Origin: Brucella anthropi ATCC 49188
Lineage (GTDB): Bacteria > Pseudomonadota > Alphaproteobacteria > Rhizobiales > Rhizobiaceae
NCBI RefSeq assembly: GCF_000017405.1
Contig: NC_009667.1
Location: forward strand, 1,273,501 to 1,337,500
Length of the DNA stretch: 64,000 nucleotides
Direction of reading: 5' to 3'
The notes under the pieces are model-generated. The model saw only the letters and a list, made by a program, of their open reading frames with translations. It had not been told where the DNA came from and made no database searches. Position numbers and translations under genes: made by a program. Every line of letters starts with the position of its first letter. Position 1 is the stretch's first letter. Positions 1 to 7,639 of the stretch are shown here, piece by piece.

Positions 1-425
1 AGCAGTTCCACCTGACTGAGTGCACGAGCGCTGACCTGCTTTTCGGCATCAAGGCTTTCGGACAGTTCGCCAGCGCGCTTTTCAGCGGCAGCACCTGCGC
101 CGCTGCCTTCGTTCAAAAGGCTTTGCAGACGTGAACGCTCGCTTTCCGTGCTGGACAGCGAAGCCTGCAGATTGGCGATGGTGTCCTGCATGTCCTGCGA
201 ATTGCTGCGCTCCAGCGACAGAAGCTGTGTCAGTTCCTGTATCTGGCTATTGAGCCGTGCGAGAACGCTATCCTTGTTGTTCACCTCGCGGCTGAGCAGG
301 AATTGCGCCAGCACGAAGACGGTAAGCAGGAACATGATTGCGAGCAGCAGCGTCGTCAGGGCATCGACGAAGCCCGGCCAGTAATCGACATGCCTCTGGG
401 AGCGGCGGTTGCGGGCGAGGGACAT
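1..425 (-). CDS. OmpA/MotB-like membrane protein, N-terminal part (cut by window start)
   Basis: Only the first 141 codons are present; the gene runs off the window. The protein starts MSLARNRRSQRH, has one membrane segment at about residues 22-45 (a DALTTLLLAIMFLLTVFVLAQ-type helix) and then a long Gln/Glu/Ser-rich coiled coil. An N-terminal helix followed by a coil is the layout of MotB/OmpA-type stators, where a C-terminal peptidoglycan-binding domain follows; that domain would lie outside the window and is inferred. It starts 6 bp after the stop of the upstream MotA/ExbB-like gene, so the two are almost surely co-transcribed and form one channel complex in the inner membrane. Its cargo or function is unknown. 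Confidence 0.8.
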   Translation of the reverse strand, partial: MSLARNRRSQRHVDYWPGFVDALTTLLLAIMFLLTVFVLAQFLLSREVNNKDSVLARLNSQIQELTQLLSLERSNSQDMQDTIANLQASLSSTESERSRLQSLLNEGSGAGAAAEKRAGELSESLDAEKQVSARALSQVEL

Positions 426-431
426 GGCTGC

Positions 432-1481
432 TTACTCCGCCTTGTCCGTGCGATCGGATTTGCGGTCGTGCGAGCGCTCGCCGATGGCCTTGGTGAGACG
501 ATCAAGCGTCTGGCGGATAGCCTTCTGCTCGTCCGCTTGTTTTTCCACCCAGTCGCGCATGATCTGCTGCTCGCTGCGCATGTTCTTGACGAGGCCCTGT
601 ATGCCTTCGGCAAGATTGGCCAGCGCTGCCGTGGTGCGCTGCGTGGATGCGTCGCCGCCATGCAGGTTCTGCAATCGGTCGGCCAGAACGCGGATTTCTT
701 CCGTGCCTCCGTTCTGGTCGGCACCGATATCGGAACCGAGATCGGTGACGGAGGAAAGCCAGTTTTCCAGTTCTGTATAGAAACGATTTTGCGCGCGGCC
801 CGCCTGAAGGTCGAGGAAGCCGAGAATCAGCGAGCCGGAAAGACCGAACAGCGAAGACGAGAAGGCTGTGCCCATGCCGGAAAGCGGAGCTTGCAAGCCT
901 GCCTTCAACGCATCCAGCACATCGCCGGTGCTTCCTGAATTCGGGTCGAGGGTCTGAATAGTGCGCCCGATGGAGCCGACCGTTTCGAGAAGGCCCCAGA
1001 ATGTTCCGAGCAGACCAAGAAAGACCAGAAGTCCGATCAGATAGCGCGATATATCCCGGCTTTCATCAAGACGTGTCGCGATGGAATCGAGGATCGAACG
1101 CATGGAGGCAGTGGAAAGCGCCATCGACTGGCGGCGGCCGATCAAAGCCCGCATCGGTGCAAGCAGGACGGGCGGTCGCGTGGTGCCGTCGCGGTCACCG
1201 TCGCGGAATGAGTTGACCCAGCGAATCTCTGGCAGAAGTCGCAACACCTGTCCGAAGGCCAGCAGAATACCGACCAGAAGAACGCCGAGAATGAGCCCGT
1301 TAAGGCCGGGATTGGTGACGAAGAACGTATGGATCTGCCGCATCAGGATCGCGGCCAGAAAAGCCACGATAATAAGGAAGATCGCCATGGAGAGAATGAC
1401 AATGCGCGGGCTCGACAGGCGGTAGGGGTCGTAATCGCGTCCCTCGTCCAGACGGTCCCGGGAAACTCTCAAATCGCTCAT
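432..1481 (-). CDS. MotA/TolQ/ExbB-family proton channel-like protein
   Basis: 349 aa. Membrane segments lie at about residues 25-47, 57-80, 145-170 and 203-228. The last two carry the family pattern (GLLGTFWGLLETVGSI, then a Gly/Ser-rich GMGTAFSSSLFGLSGS helix), as in MotA, TolQ and ExbB. The C-terminal 120 residues are hydrophilic and predicted helical, pointing into the cytoplasm. It is the first gene of a two-gene unit with the OmpA/MotB-like gene at 1-425. The family couples proton flow to movement of a periplasmic partner; there are no flagellar genes nearby, so a true motor role is unlikely. It is distinct from the TolQ and ExbB found later in the window. Confidence 0.85.
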   Translation of the reverse strand: MSDLRVSRDRLDEGRDYDPYRLSSPRIVILSMAIFLIIVAFLAAILMRQIHTFFVTNPGLNGLILGVLLVGILLAFGQVLRLLPEIRWVNSFRDGDRDGTTRPPVLLAPMRALIGRRQSMALSTASMRSILDSIATRLDESRDISRYLIGLLVFLGLLGTFWGLLETVGSIGRTIQTLDPNSGSTGDVLDALKAGLQAPLSGMGTAFSSSLFGLSGSLILGFLDLQAGRAQNRFYTELENWLSSVTDLGSDIGADQNGGTEEIRVLADRLQNLHGGDASTQRTTAALANLAEGIQGLVKNMRSEQQIMRDWVEKQADEQKAIRQTLDRLTKAIGERSHDRKSDRTDKAE

Positions 1482-1780
1482 GCGTTCCGCTCCATGGTCG
1501 CGTGTTTGAAAAGAAGCCTACTTCATTAATTCGTGAAGCGGAATCATTGGAACAAGAAAATTACGCGGATTTGTGGAGTGTGCTGTCAGGCTCGCGGGAT
1601 GGTCTGAATATCGTAGAGCAAAAAGTTTATAATATTAAATCCCGTGATCTTAATATAATTTATTTCTTATATATACCTATATAATTGATGGTAATAAATA
1701 AATTATAAGTTGCTATTTTTAAGTTTTCTAATTTTGATAATTATTGCTTCGTACACTCAACTTTGTGAGAGGGACTAAGC
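1482..1780. other. AT-rich intergenic region
   Basis: About 300 bases, much richer in A+T than the surroundings, particularly 1620-1750, with runs such as TATAATATTAAAT and TTATATATACCTATATAATTG. It separates the divergently placed channel gene (minus) and the small peptide gene (plus). It probably holds promoters for both, but no single -35/-10 pair can be chosen with confidence. A GTG-started reading frame at 1502-1684 (60 codons) has no ribosome binding site and is not accepted as a gene. Confidence 0.5.
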
Positions 1781-1846
1781 ATGAATTGGTGGAATATTCT
1801 TGGGAATATACTTGAGGCTCTGGGAAAGTTTCTCGGCCAACTGTAG
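1781..1846 (+). CDS. putative 21-aa amphipathic peptide
   Basis: A very short frame, too small for normal gene callers. ATG is preceded by GAGAGGG at 1767-1773 with a 7-nt spacer, a good ribosome binding site. The product begins MNWWNILGNI and ends LEALGKFLGQL. Hydrophobic residues W3, W4, I6, L7, I10, L11, L14, F17, L18 and L21 fall on one helical face, while N2, N5, N9, E12, K16 and Q20 fall on the other, so it would form a clean amphipathic helix like delta-lysin or phenol-soluble modulins. A strong terminator follows 35 bp later, giving a self-contained unit. No homologue is recognised; membrane activity is inference. Confidence 0.5.
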   Translation: MNWWNILGNILEALGKFLGQL

Positions 1847-1880
1847 CATAATTTTCTATAGATACGCTCTAAATTAATAA

Positions 1881-1916
1881 AAAGGCCGAGCCATTTAAGC
1901 GCTCGGCCTTGTTTTT
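1881..1916. terminator. bidirectional rho-independent terminator
   Basis: AAGGCCGAGC and GCTCGGCCTT form a GC-rich stem around the loop CATTTAAGC/G, with GTTTTT after it on the plus strand and TTTTTATT on the minus strand. It can end both the small peptide unit (plus) and the suhB-like gene (minus). Confidence 0.85.
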
Positions 1917-1977
1917 AGATTGCTGGAGATGACCCAGGTGAAACAAACCATTGGATCGACAAAGCAGCAGGTCTTTT

Positions 1978-2769
1978 TTAGATCGGTTTGTTGATCGTTT
2001 TCAGCAATGCCTTCTGAATGATTTCATTGCCTGCAACGATGGTCTTGGTGCCGAAAATGTCCTGACCGCCATTCTTGTCCGAGACGAAACCACCGGCTTC
2101 GCGGATCATAAGAATGCCTGCGCCGAGATCCCACGGATGCATGCCATCTTCCCAGAAACCATCCAGACGGCCGCCTGCAACATAGGCGAGGTCGAGTGCA
2201 ACAGCGCCCATGCGGCGAATGCCTGCGGTTTCGGCCATGACATTGCGCAGTTCGACCAGATAATGCCCGTGATGGCCGCGACCCAGATGCGGGATACCCG
2301 TGCCGATAACGGAATCGACCAGCTTGTTGCGTGATGCGACGCGCAGGCGACGGTCATTGAGGAATGCGCCACCGCCGCGTTCTGCGGTGTAAAGCTCATC
2401 CATGGCCGGATTGTAGATGACGCCGGCGACGATCTGCCCCTGACGCTCGAGAGCGATGGAGACTGCGAAAACTGGAATGCCGTGCAGGAAATTTGTGGTG
2501 CCGTCGAGAGGATCGATCAGCCAGCGGTGCTGTCCGTCCTTGGATTCAACCTCGCCGGATTCTTCCATCAGGAAGCCATAATCCGGGCGGGCGCGGCTCA
2601 ATTCCGTATAGATGATCTGTTCGGCGCGGCGGTCTGCTTGGCTGACATAGTCGCCGGGGCCCTTGAGAGAAACCTGAAGATTCTGGACTTCACCAAAATC
2701 GCGAGCGAGGCTGCGGCCGGCCTTCATAGCGGCCTGTACCATAACGTTGAGAAGGGCTGAGCGGGCCAT
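1978..2769 (-). CDS. suhB: inositol monophosphatase family protein
   Basis: 263 aa, normal length for the family. The magnesium-binding signature is present: an EES motif near residue 70, the sequence WLIDPLDGTTNFLHG at about 83-97, and the second motif WDLGAGILMIREAGG at about 213-227. These enzymes remove phosphate from myo-inositol 1-phosphate or related sugar phosphates; in enterobacteria SuhB also binds RNA polymerase and the Nus complex. Which role applies here cannot be read from the sequence. It is downstream of efp on the same strand, with a terminator-like hairpin between them, so it probably has its own promoter within the 200-bp gap. Confidence 0.9.
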   Translation of the reverse strand: MARSALLNVMVQAAMKAGRSLARDFGEVQNLQVSLKGPGDYVSQADRRAEQIIYTELSRARPDYGFLMEESGEVESKDGQHRWLIDPLDGTTNFLHGIPVFAVSIALERQGQIVAGVIYNPAMDELYTAERGGGAFLNDRRLRVASRNKLVDSVIGTGIPHLGRGHHGHYLVELRNVMAETAGIRRMGAVALDLAYVAGGRLDGFWEDGMHPWDLGAGILMIREAGGFVSDKNGGQDIFGTKTIVAGNEIIQKALLKTINKPI

Positions 2770-2931
2770 TTCATTGTCCTTGTAAGCACGATCCCGAAGC
2801 GTGGATTTTGAAAGGGATCAAGCAGTTAATCATAAACAGAATGTCGAACATCCGAACCGAAACACATTCGGTGGAGGTCGAGGAATTGAGCGATCTGAGA
2901 AAGAACGGTCGCAAACTTTGCGACATGGATA

Positions 2932-2956
2932 AAGTGGTGCCTGATTCAGGCACCAC
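2932..2956 (-). terminator. terminator of efp
   Basis: GTGGTGCCTG and CAGGCACCAC form a perfect 10-bp stem with a 3-nt loop, 20 bp past the efp stop; on the minus strand it is followed by TTTATCC, a short T tract. Confidence 0.7.
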
Positions 2957-2973
2957 AAATCTCGTTTTTCGTA

Positions 2974-3534
2974 TTAAGCGCGGCTGACGTAGGTCAGTTC
3001 GTTGGTATCAACGATCACGCGTTCGCCGGATGCGATGAACGGCGGAACGAGGATGCGGATACCGTTTTCAAGCACAGCCGGCTTGTAGGACGAAGCAGCG
3101 GTCTGGCCCTTGACGACCGGATCGGCTTCGGTGATGGCAAGCGTGACCTGATCCGGAAGGCGGATACCGATTGGCTTTTCTTCATAGAGTTCGACAGTAA
3201 CCATCATGCCGTCCTGAAGGAAAGCGGCACGGTCACCGACGAAATCCTTGGCCAGCTCAAGCTGTTCGTAGGATTCGGTGTCCATGAAGATCAGCGCTTC
3301 GCCCTGTTCGTAGAGGAACGAGAAATCCTTCTGTTCCAGACGAACGCGCTCGACGGTTTCTGCAGCGCGGAAACGTTCGTTGAGCTTGGTGCCGTTGATG
3401 AGGTTCTTCAGTTCGACCTGATTATAAGCGCCGCCCTTGCCAGGCTTGACGGCGTTGGTCTTGACCGCAACCCACAAGCCGCCAGCATGTTCGATGACAT
3501 TGCCGGGGCGGATTTCGTTACCATTGATCTTCAT
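2974..3534 (-). CDS. efp: translation elongation factor P
   Basis: 186 aa when started at the ATG at 3534 ([12 protein letters not shown]), the usual EF-P start and length; the frame is open further upstream but that extension has no family resemblance. EF-P enters the ribosomal E site and rescues ribosomes stalled at polyproline stretches. The KOW-like N-terminal domain has the loop PGKGGA with the conserved lysine K33, the residue that is beta-lysylated in organisms with EpmA/EpmB; no such enzymes are in this window. Domains II and III follow (residues about 65-186, ending LTYVSRA). Polyproline-rich clients exist in this window (TolA, TonB). Confidence 0.97.
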   Translation of the reverse strand: MKINGNEIRPGNVIEHAGGLWVAVKTNAVKPGKGGAYNQVELKNLINGTKLNERFRAAETVERVRLEQKDFSFLYEQGEALIFMDTESYEQLELAKDFVGDRAAFLQDGMMVTVELYEEKPIGIRLPDQVTLAITEADPVVKGQTAASSYKPAVLENGIRILVPPFIASGERVIVDTNELTYVSRA

Positions 3535-3739
3535 GAGCTTGATCCGGAATGAAAATGTGAAACCATGTGCGGTTCGACGCATGACGACGAAAAGGCAACC
3601 GTCCGGCATTATTCCGGAGATTGCGCACCTGCCTTATACTCGAACCACGATAATCGGCGTCTCAAGACCATAAAAAGGCGCTTGGCGCAAGCCTGAGCGC
3701 GAAAAGAGAGCCAATCCAGCCTCAAAATTCGCCCAAAAA

Positions 3740-4786
3740 TCAGCGGACGCGCAGATTGTTGGCGGTTTCTATGGCCTGTTTAATCTGGTCATCAGCCAGT
3801 CCGTCCATCATGTCGTTGAGGTCTGGTGAGCGAAAACCGGCGCGCTGGGCAACAATATACCAGGCCGCTGCTTTGACGAGATCGCCTTCTGTGCCAATGC
3901 CATCGCGATAGAGGCGGGCGAGCCAGGCCTGTGCCATCACCATGCCGCGCTGTGCGCCAAGACGCATCCAGCCAAACCCCTGTTCGTAGTCGCGGTCGCC
4001 ACCGCGGCCCTCAATCAGCCAGCGGCCCAGATCGAACTGCGCCGTATCATAACCCTGTGCGGCAGCAAGCAGGAGATAGACGCGCGCTTTCTTGTCGTCG
4101 CGGGGGATGGTCGGGGTACCGTTGGCATAAATCTGGCTGAGTGCATATTGTGCATCGGCCAGCGTGGCCCCGGCCGCCTTCTCGAACCACGGGAAGGCGA
4201 GATCGATGCCCGGCTTGCCCGGCGTTTTTTCCATCAGCATCTGGCCGTAGTTGAACTGCGCCATGGCATTGCCACCCTCGGCAGCCTTCTTCATCAGTTC
4301 CTCTGCCTTGACGGGGTCTTTCCTGGCGTAGGTGCCCTGAAGCAGAAGTGCGGCATAGCGGAACTGCGCTTCTACAACACCGTTATTGGCTGCTTTCTCG
4401 TACCATTCCGCCGCCAGTTTCTGGTTGGCGGGGATGCCAAGGCCGCGCGCATAAATTTCTGCAATGAGTGTCTGCGATGCTGGGTCGCCCTTTTCAGCCT
4501 GTGGCTTGGCCAGATTGAAAGCGGTCAGATAAAGGCCACGCTGAAATGCACCGAAAGCCTCGTCTGCCGGTTTGTCGCCGAAACGGCTTGGGTCGATGTG
4601 GGGCATCGGTTCGGTCGTTGCCGGTTGCGGCAGCATCACCGGCTTGGCAGGCTTGTCGGCTTTCTTATCCTGACGATCACCCTGATGGCTGTTCTTTTGA
4701 CCGTGCACCGGCTCGCCCGCTGCCAGAGCAGGCAGGACCGGCAGCGCGATTGTCAAAATGGCAGCGAGAAGAAGTTTGTTCTTCAT
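3740..4786 (-). CDS. exported Sel1-repeat (TPR-like) protein
   Basis: 348 aa from ATG 4786 (MKNKLLLAAILTIALPVLPALAAG, a clear signal peptide with an AxA cleavage site); ATG 4792 would add two residues. After a Lys/Asp/Pro-rich linker (about 25-60), the protein has five or six Sel1-type repeats of about 36 residues, with patterns such as AAEWYEKAANNGVVEAQFRYA and AEELMKKAAEGGNAMAQFNYG. Sel1 repeats bind proteins and are common in periplasmic envelope factors. It lies 28 bp downstream of the ThiE-like gene and may be co-transcribed with it. Its specific partner is unknown. Confidence 0.85.
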   Translation of the reverse strand: MKNKLLLAAILTIALPVLPALAAGEPVHGQKNSHQGDRQDKKADKPAKPVMLPQPATTEPMPHIDPSRFGDKPADEAFGAFQRGLYLTAFNLAKPQAEKGDPASQTLIAEIYARGLGIPANQKLAAEWYEKAANNGVVEAQFRYAALLLQGTYARKDPVKAEELMKKAAEGGNAMAQFNYGQMLMEKTPGKPGIDLAFPWFEKAAGATLADAQYALSQIYANGTPTIPRDDKKARVYLLLAAAQGYDTAQFDLGRWLIEGRGGDRDYEQGFGWMRLGAQRGMVMAQAWLARLYRDGIGTEGDLVKAAAWYIVAQRAGFRSPDLNDMMDGLADDQIKQAIETANNLRVR

Positions 4787-4814
4787 GGGCATCGGCAAGA
4801 CCTTGATGAAGGGA

Positions 4815-5480
4815 TCAGTTTTCAAAGCGTGGCGCGTTCTCATCGAGAAGCCGGTTGGCTTCCGCGACAGCTTTTGCAGGGTCTTCGGCGTCGAAGACCG
4901 CCCGACCGAGCGCAACGAAATCCGCGCCGGTTTCGGCTGCGGGGATGATGCTTTCCAGTGTGCTTCCGGCTTGCGCGATGCTGGGAATTTCCACCATCTG
5001 CGACCACCATTCGGCCAGCGACAGGTTGCGCGGATGGGCATCCGGCTTGTTATCCGCACCGATCTTGCCGAAGAAAACATAATCGGGCTGCAACTCGCCG
5101 ATTTCCATTGCGCCATGGCGGTCGCGCAGATTGCCGGTGCCGACGATCATCTTCGGCGTATGTTTTTCGATCGCATCTGCCAGATCGGCAGCCTTGCCTT
5201 CGATATGAACGCCATCTGCACCGACGCGACCCGCGATGCGCGTATCGTTCAGGATAAGCGCGGCGGCGCCTTTTTCCTGAATGACGGGGATGACCTTTTC
5301 AGCCGTGGCCTGAAAAGTGGCTTCGTCGAGATCGCCGGTGTCGAGAATGACGCTTGCAACGTCGCCACCCGAGAGCGCAGCCGTCAAAAGCTTTGCGAGG
5401 GCCGCGCCGTCGGCAAGTGGAGGCGCAACCAGCACGATGCGGCAGCGTTCGGTTTCAGTCTGGTGAGCGGGCGTGTTCAT
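4815..5480 (-). CDS. thiamine phosphate synthase-like protein
   Basis: 221 aa TIM-barrel protein. Family features seen: the ILNDTRIAGRVGADGVHI strand-loop (about residues 75-92, the equivalent of the N-D/GADGVHLG region of ThiE) and the GADFVALGRAVFD loop near 187-199. ThiE joins the hydroxymethylpyrimidine and thiazole phosphates to give thiamine monophosphate. However, the phosphate-binding loop that normally reads GPIFPTxTK appears here as FFGKIGADNKPDAHPRN, so enzyme activity is uncertain and a diverged paralogue is possible. No other thiamine gene is nearby and no THI-box leader was recognised upstream. Confidence 0.7.
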   Translation of the reverse strand: MNTPAHQTETERCRIVLVAPPLADGAALAKLLTAALSGGDVASVILDTGDLDEATFQATAEKVIPVIQEKGAAALILNDTRIAGRVGADGVHIEGKAADLADAIEKHTPKMIVGTGNLRDRHGAMEIGELQPDYVFFGKIGADNKPDAHPRNLSLAEWWSQMVEIPSIAQAGSTLESIIPAAETGADFVALGRAVFDAEDPAKAVAEANRLLDENAPRFEN

Positions 5481-5866
5481 GAGCCAAGCCTAACGGGAAA
5501 AACGTGATGGAATTCGGGCAATAGAGGCGTTCTGTTTACCGGAAACGGAAGCGGGGCTCTATCTATTTGTTTTGTCGCATTTATGCGACGCAACCGGGCT
5601 TCGGCAAGTATTCATTGGCGAAACCTTCTCGGGCCCGCGCCTGTCCGAGCTGGCATAATGTTATCCACTGGAACGAAAGTTGATCGGAACCAACCCGGTT
5701 CTGCCGGGATTAACGCGTATATAAGCCACACCAAGACCGGGCGCTGAACGCTCCGGCAGAACGTGTGAAACTGTTCCGGCACCCATCCGGAATGACACGA
5801 AGAAAAGTGGAAAGGCTCGCAATCCCAAGTGCAGGCACTTTCCTTCAAAGATAGGCAGGCTGGTAA
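5481..5866. other. intergenic region between divergent genes
   Basis: 386 bases between the ThiE-like gene (minus) and the OpgC-like gene (plus). It holds the repeat listed at 5556-5590 and presumably two promoters. Inverted GGAACC/GGTTCT pieces lie at about 5690-5705. No reading frame here is convincing. Confidence 0.5.
5556..5590. repeat. partial copy of a dispersed palindromic repeat
   Basis: GCTCTATCTATTTGTTTTGTC followed by GCATTTATGCGACG resembles the left half of the copies at 15110-15179 (TCTATCTCCTTGTTTTATCGC) and 37727-37794 (CTCTATCTCTTGGTTTTACCGC). The CGCATTTATGCG core is self-complementary. Confidence 0.6.
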
Positions 5867-7090
5867 ATGAATATTGCGACCGCTAGAGAAGCGATGCCCG
5901 CACAACCGACGAAAATGCGCGACACGCGCATCGACGTGTTTCGTGCGCTCGCGCTGCTAACGATCTTCATCAACCATGTGCCCGGCACGATCTACGAGCA
6001 TTTCACGCACAAGAATCTGGGCTTCTCCGATTCGGCTGAAGCTTTCGTGCTGATTTCCGGCATGGCCGTGGCGCTTGCCTATGGATCTAAATTCGCTCCC
6101 GGCAATCGCCTGCTTCTGTCGCTGAAAATGTGGCGCCGCGCTGGTGTGCTCTATACGACGCACATCATGACGACCATGGCGACCATCGCCATTTTCGCCG
6201 CTGCCGCTATCTTCCTGAAGCGTTCGGAGTTGCTTACGCAGATCAACATCGCGCCGCTGGTCAAGCACCCGGTCGAAGCGCTGTTCGGCATCGTCACGAT
6301 GGGTCACCAGCTCGGCTATAACAACATTTTGTCGATGTATGCCGTGATGCTGGTTTTGACTCCGATCCTGCTTCTGCTGGCGCGCATCAGTCTGCCGCTC
6401 ATGCTCGGTGTTTCCGGCACGGTCTGGTTCCTGTCAGGCCTCTATCACGTTGCGCCGGTAAATTATCCGACCGAAGGCGTCTGGTTCCTCAATCCGCTGT
6501 CGTGGCAGTTCCTGTTTGCAATCGGTATTGCAGGCGTGATTCATGTGCGTCGCGGTGGCGAGCTGCCGAAGCATCCGCTGCTGATCGGCCTTGCCGTTGG
6601 CTATCTGGTGCTGGCGCTGGCATGGGTGCGTATTCCGCTTTGGGGCATCGATGCGTCGATGGGCCTGCCCATGGTTCTTACCGGCTTCGACAAGACTTTC
6701 CTGTCGGGTCCGCGTCTGCTGCACGTGCTGGCGATTGCCTATCTCATCGCCGTCGTTCCGACGCTGAACAATATTGCCCGGACGGCGCCGGATAATCCTC
6801 TCGCCGTTCTCGGCAAGCATTCGCTGCCGGTCTTCATTGCCGGTACGCTGCTGGCAATGGTTGCGCAGGTGATGAAGCTCGTGAACCCGGGCGGCCTGCC
6901 TTATGACACTTTGCTGATCGCAACCGGCATCGTGATGCAGTTCGCACTGGCCTATTATCTGGAATGGCTGCCAACCATCGGTTGGGGCAAGAAGGGGGCT
7001 CCCGTTTCGGCAAAGCCCGCTGTTCCTGCTGCCGAACCCGTCAAGATGCAGGTTGCGTCAAGCTCCAAACCCGCGATGCAGCGCTATTAA
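5867..7090 (+). CDS. OpgC-family membrane protein
   Basis: 407 aa with about ten hydrophobic segments spread from residue 24 to 372. The N-terminus (RDTRIDVFRALALLTIFINHVPG) has the R-D/N-x-x-R-G/A-L...H pattern of acyltransferase-like membrane proteins, with the OpgC hallmarks F-x-x-SG-x-A. OpgC proteins attach succinyl groups to osmoregulated periplasmic glucans (cyclic glucans in Brucellaceae). The C-terminal 35 residues are Pro/Ala-rich and cytoplasmic. It is a single-gene unit with a terminator 14 bp downstream. The exact acyl donor and target are inferred from the family. Confidence 0.8.
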   Translation: MNIATAREAMPAQPTKMRDTRIDVFRALALLTIFINHVPGTIYEHFTHKNLGFSDSAEAFVLISGMAVALAYGSKFAPGNRLLLSLKMWRRAGVLYTTHIMTTMATIAIFAAAAIFLKRSELLTQINIAPLVKHPVEALFGIVTMGHQLGYNNILSMYAVMLVLTPILLLLARISLPLMLGVSGTVWFLSGLYHVAPVNYPTEGVWFLNPLSWQFLFAIGIAGVIHVRRGGELPKHPLLIGLAVGYLVLALAWVRIPLWGIDASMGLPMVLTGFDKTFLSGPRLLHVLAIAYLIAVVPTLNNIARTAPDNPLAVLGKHSLPVFIAGTLLAMVAQVMKLVNPGGLPYDTLLIATGIVMQFALAYYLEWLPTIGWGKKGAPVSAKPAVPAAEPVKMQVASSSKPAMQRY

Positions 7091-7103
7091 CCACTACTGA
7101 TCA

Positions 7104-7128
7104 GCCGCCCATTTCGGGCGGCTTTTCT
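7104..7128 (+). terminator. terminator of the OpgC-like gene
   Basis: GCCGCCC, loop ATTTC, GGGCGGC, then TTTTCTTT. Confidence 0.85.
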
Positions 7129-7180
7129 TTGAGTGAAAAGTGCCGGATTGCGTGAGATTATCCACAGCGCTACGCAGAAA

Positions 7181-7195
7181 TTAACCATTCATTAA
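7181..7195. promoter_or_regulatory. CtrA-type box
   Basis: TTAACCATTCATTAA, a perfect TTAA-N7-TTAA site with the preferred CCAT extension. It lies 20-30 bp upstream of the first hairpin of the small-RNA candidate, where a response regulator could control its promoter. Confidence 0.6.
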
Positions 7196-7214
7196 TCTTA
7201 AGAATGTTAAATGG

Positions 7215-7315
7215 TTTACATCCAGTTCGGCTGGATTCTTACCGAGTGGTTTAGCCACTCTGTTTGACGCCTCCCTGTTAAACTCCTGAGAGCCGCCATT
7301 GCGGCTCTTTTTTTG
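7215..7315 (+). ncRNA. candidate small RNA with CCUCCC loop
   Basis: Three hairpins and a terminator follow each other with almost no spacing: 7220-7236 (ATCCAG, loop, CTGGAT), 7244-7260 (GAGTGG, TTTAG, CCACTC), 7262-7283 (GTTTGAC and GTTAAAC, 7 bp with one G-U, exposing the 8-nt loop GCCTCCCT), and 7289-7314 (AGAGCCGC, CATT, GCGGCTCT, then seven T). A single-stranded CCUCCC loop can pair with ribosome binding sites and is typical of alphaproteobacterial trans-acting sRNAs of the suhB/mmgR (alpha-r8) type; the match to that family is from memory. No reading frame fits. 5' end estimated. Confidence 0.65.
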
Positions 7316-7429
7316 TGCGCTTTTTGCTGCATATCGGGGGAATATCGATTTCCACATGCAGGCGTGCGGAACGGAACAACTGCCCAATCCGTTCTATTTA
7401 CAAGCTTTCGTCAAAAGCCTCTGAAAATG

Positions 7430-7444
7430 TTAACCGAATGTTAA
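7430..7444. promoter_or_regulatory. CtrA-type box upstream of rcdA
   Basis: TTAACCGAATGTTAA, a perfect TTAA-N7-TTAA site about 195 bp before the chosen rcdA start. In Caulobacter rcdA is a CtrA target, and RcdA helps destroy CtrA, so this would close a feedback loop. Confidence 0.65.
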
Positions 7445-7639
7445 ACATAAACTTGCGCGACGGTGTATGAAGGTGCAGTTTATCGTGGACTTGTTTAGCA
7501 CAGCTGTTCCGTCTCAGCCTCCTCCATGGTCGAACAGCGGTTCAATGGTTTTATTCGTATCCGTCTGGCATATCCCACTGGACGAATACGGCAACGGAAT
7601 GGGCCGTCGATACAGGCGGTCATGCAAGGTGGCAGAGCA

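Noticed and set aside
1..1481. Zorya-type anti-phage defence (ZorA/ZorB)
   Set aside because: The MotA-like protein is only 349 aa without the very long tail of ZorA, and no ZorC/ZorD-type gene is visible. The window edge leaves it open, but core-genome placement argues against it.
1502..1684. 60-codon GTG-started frame in the AT-rich gap
   Set aside because: No ribosome site, composition follows the AT-rich non-coding DNA, and no family resemblance.
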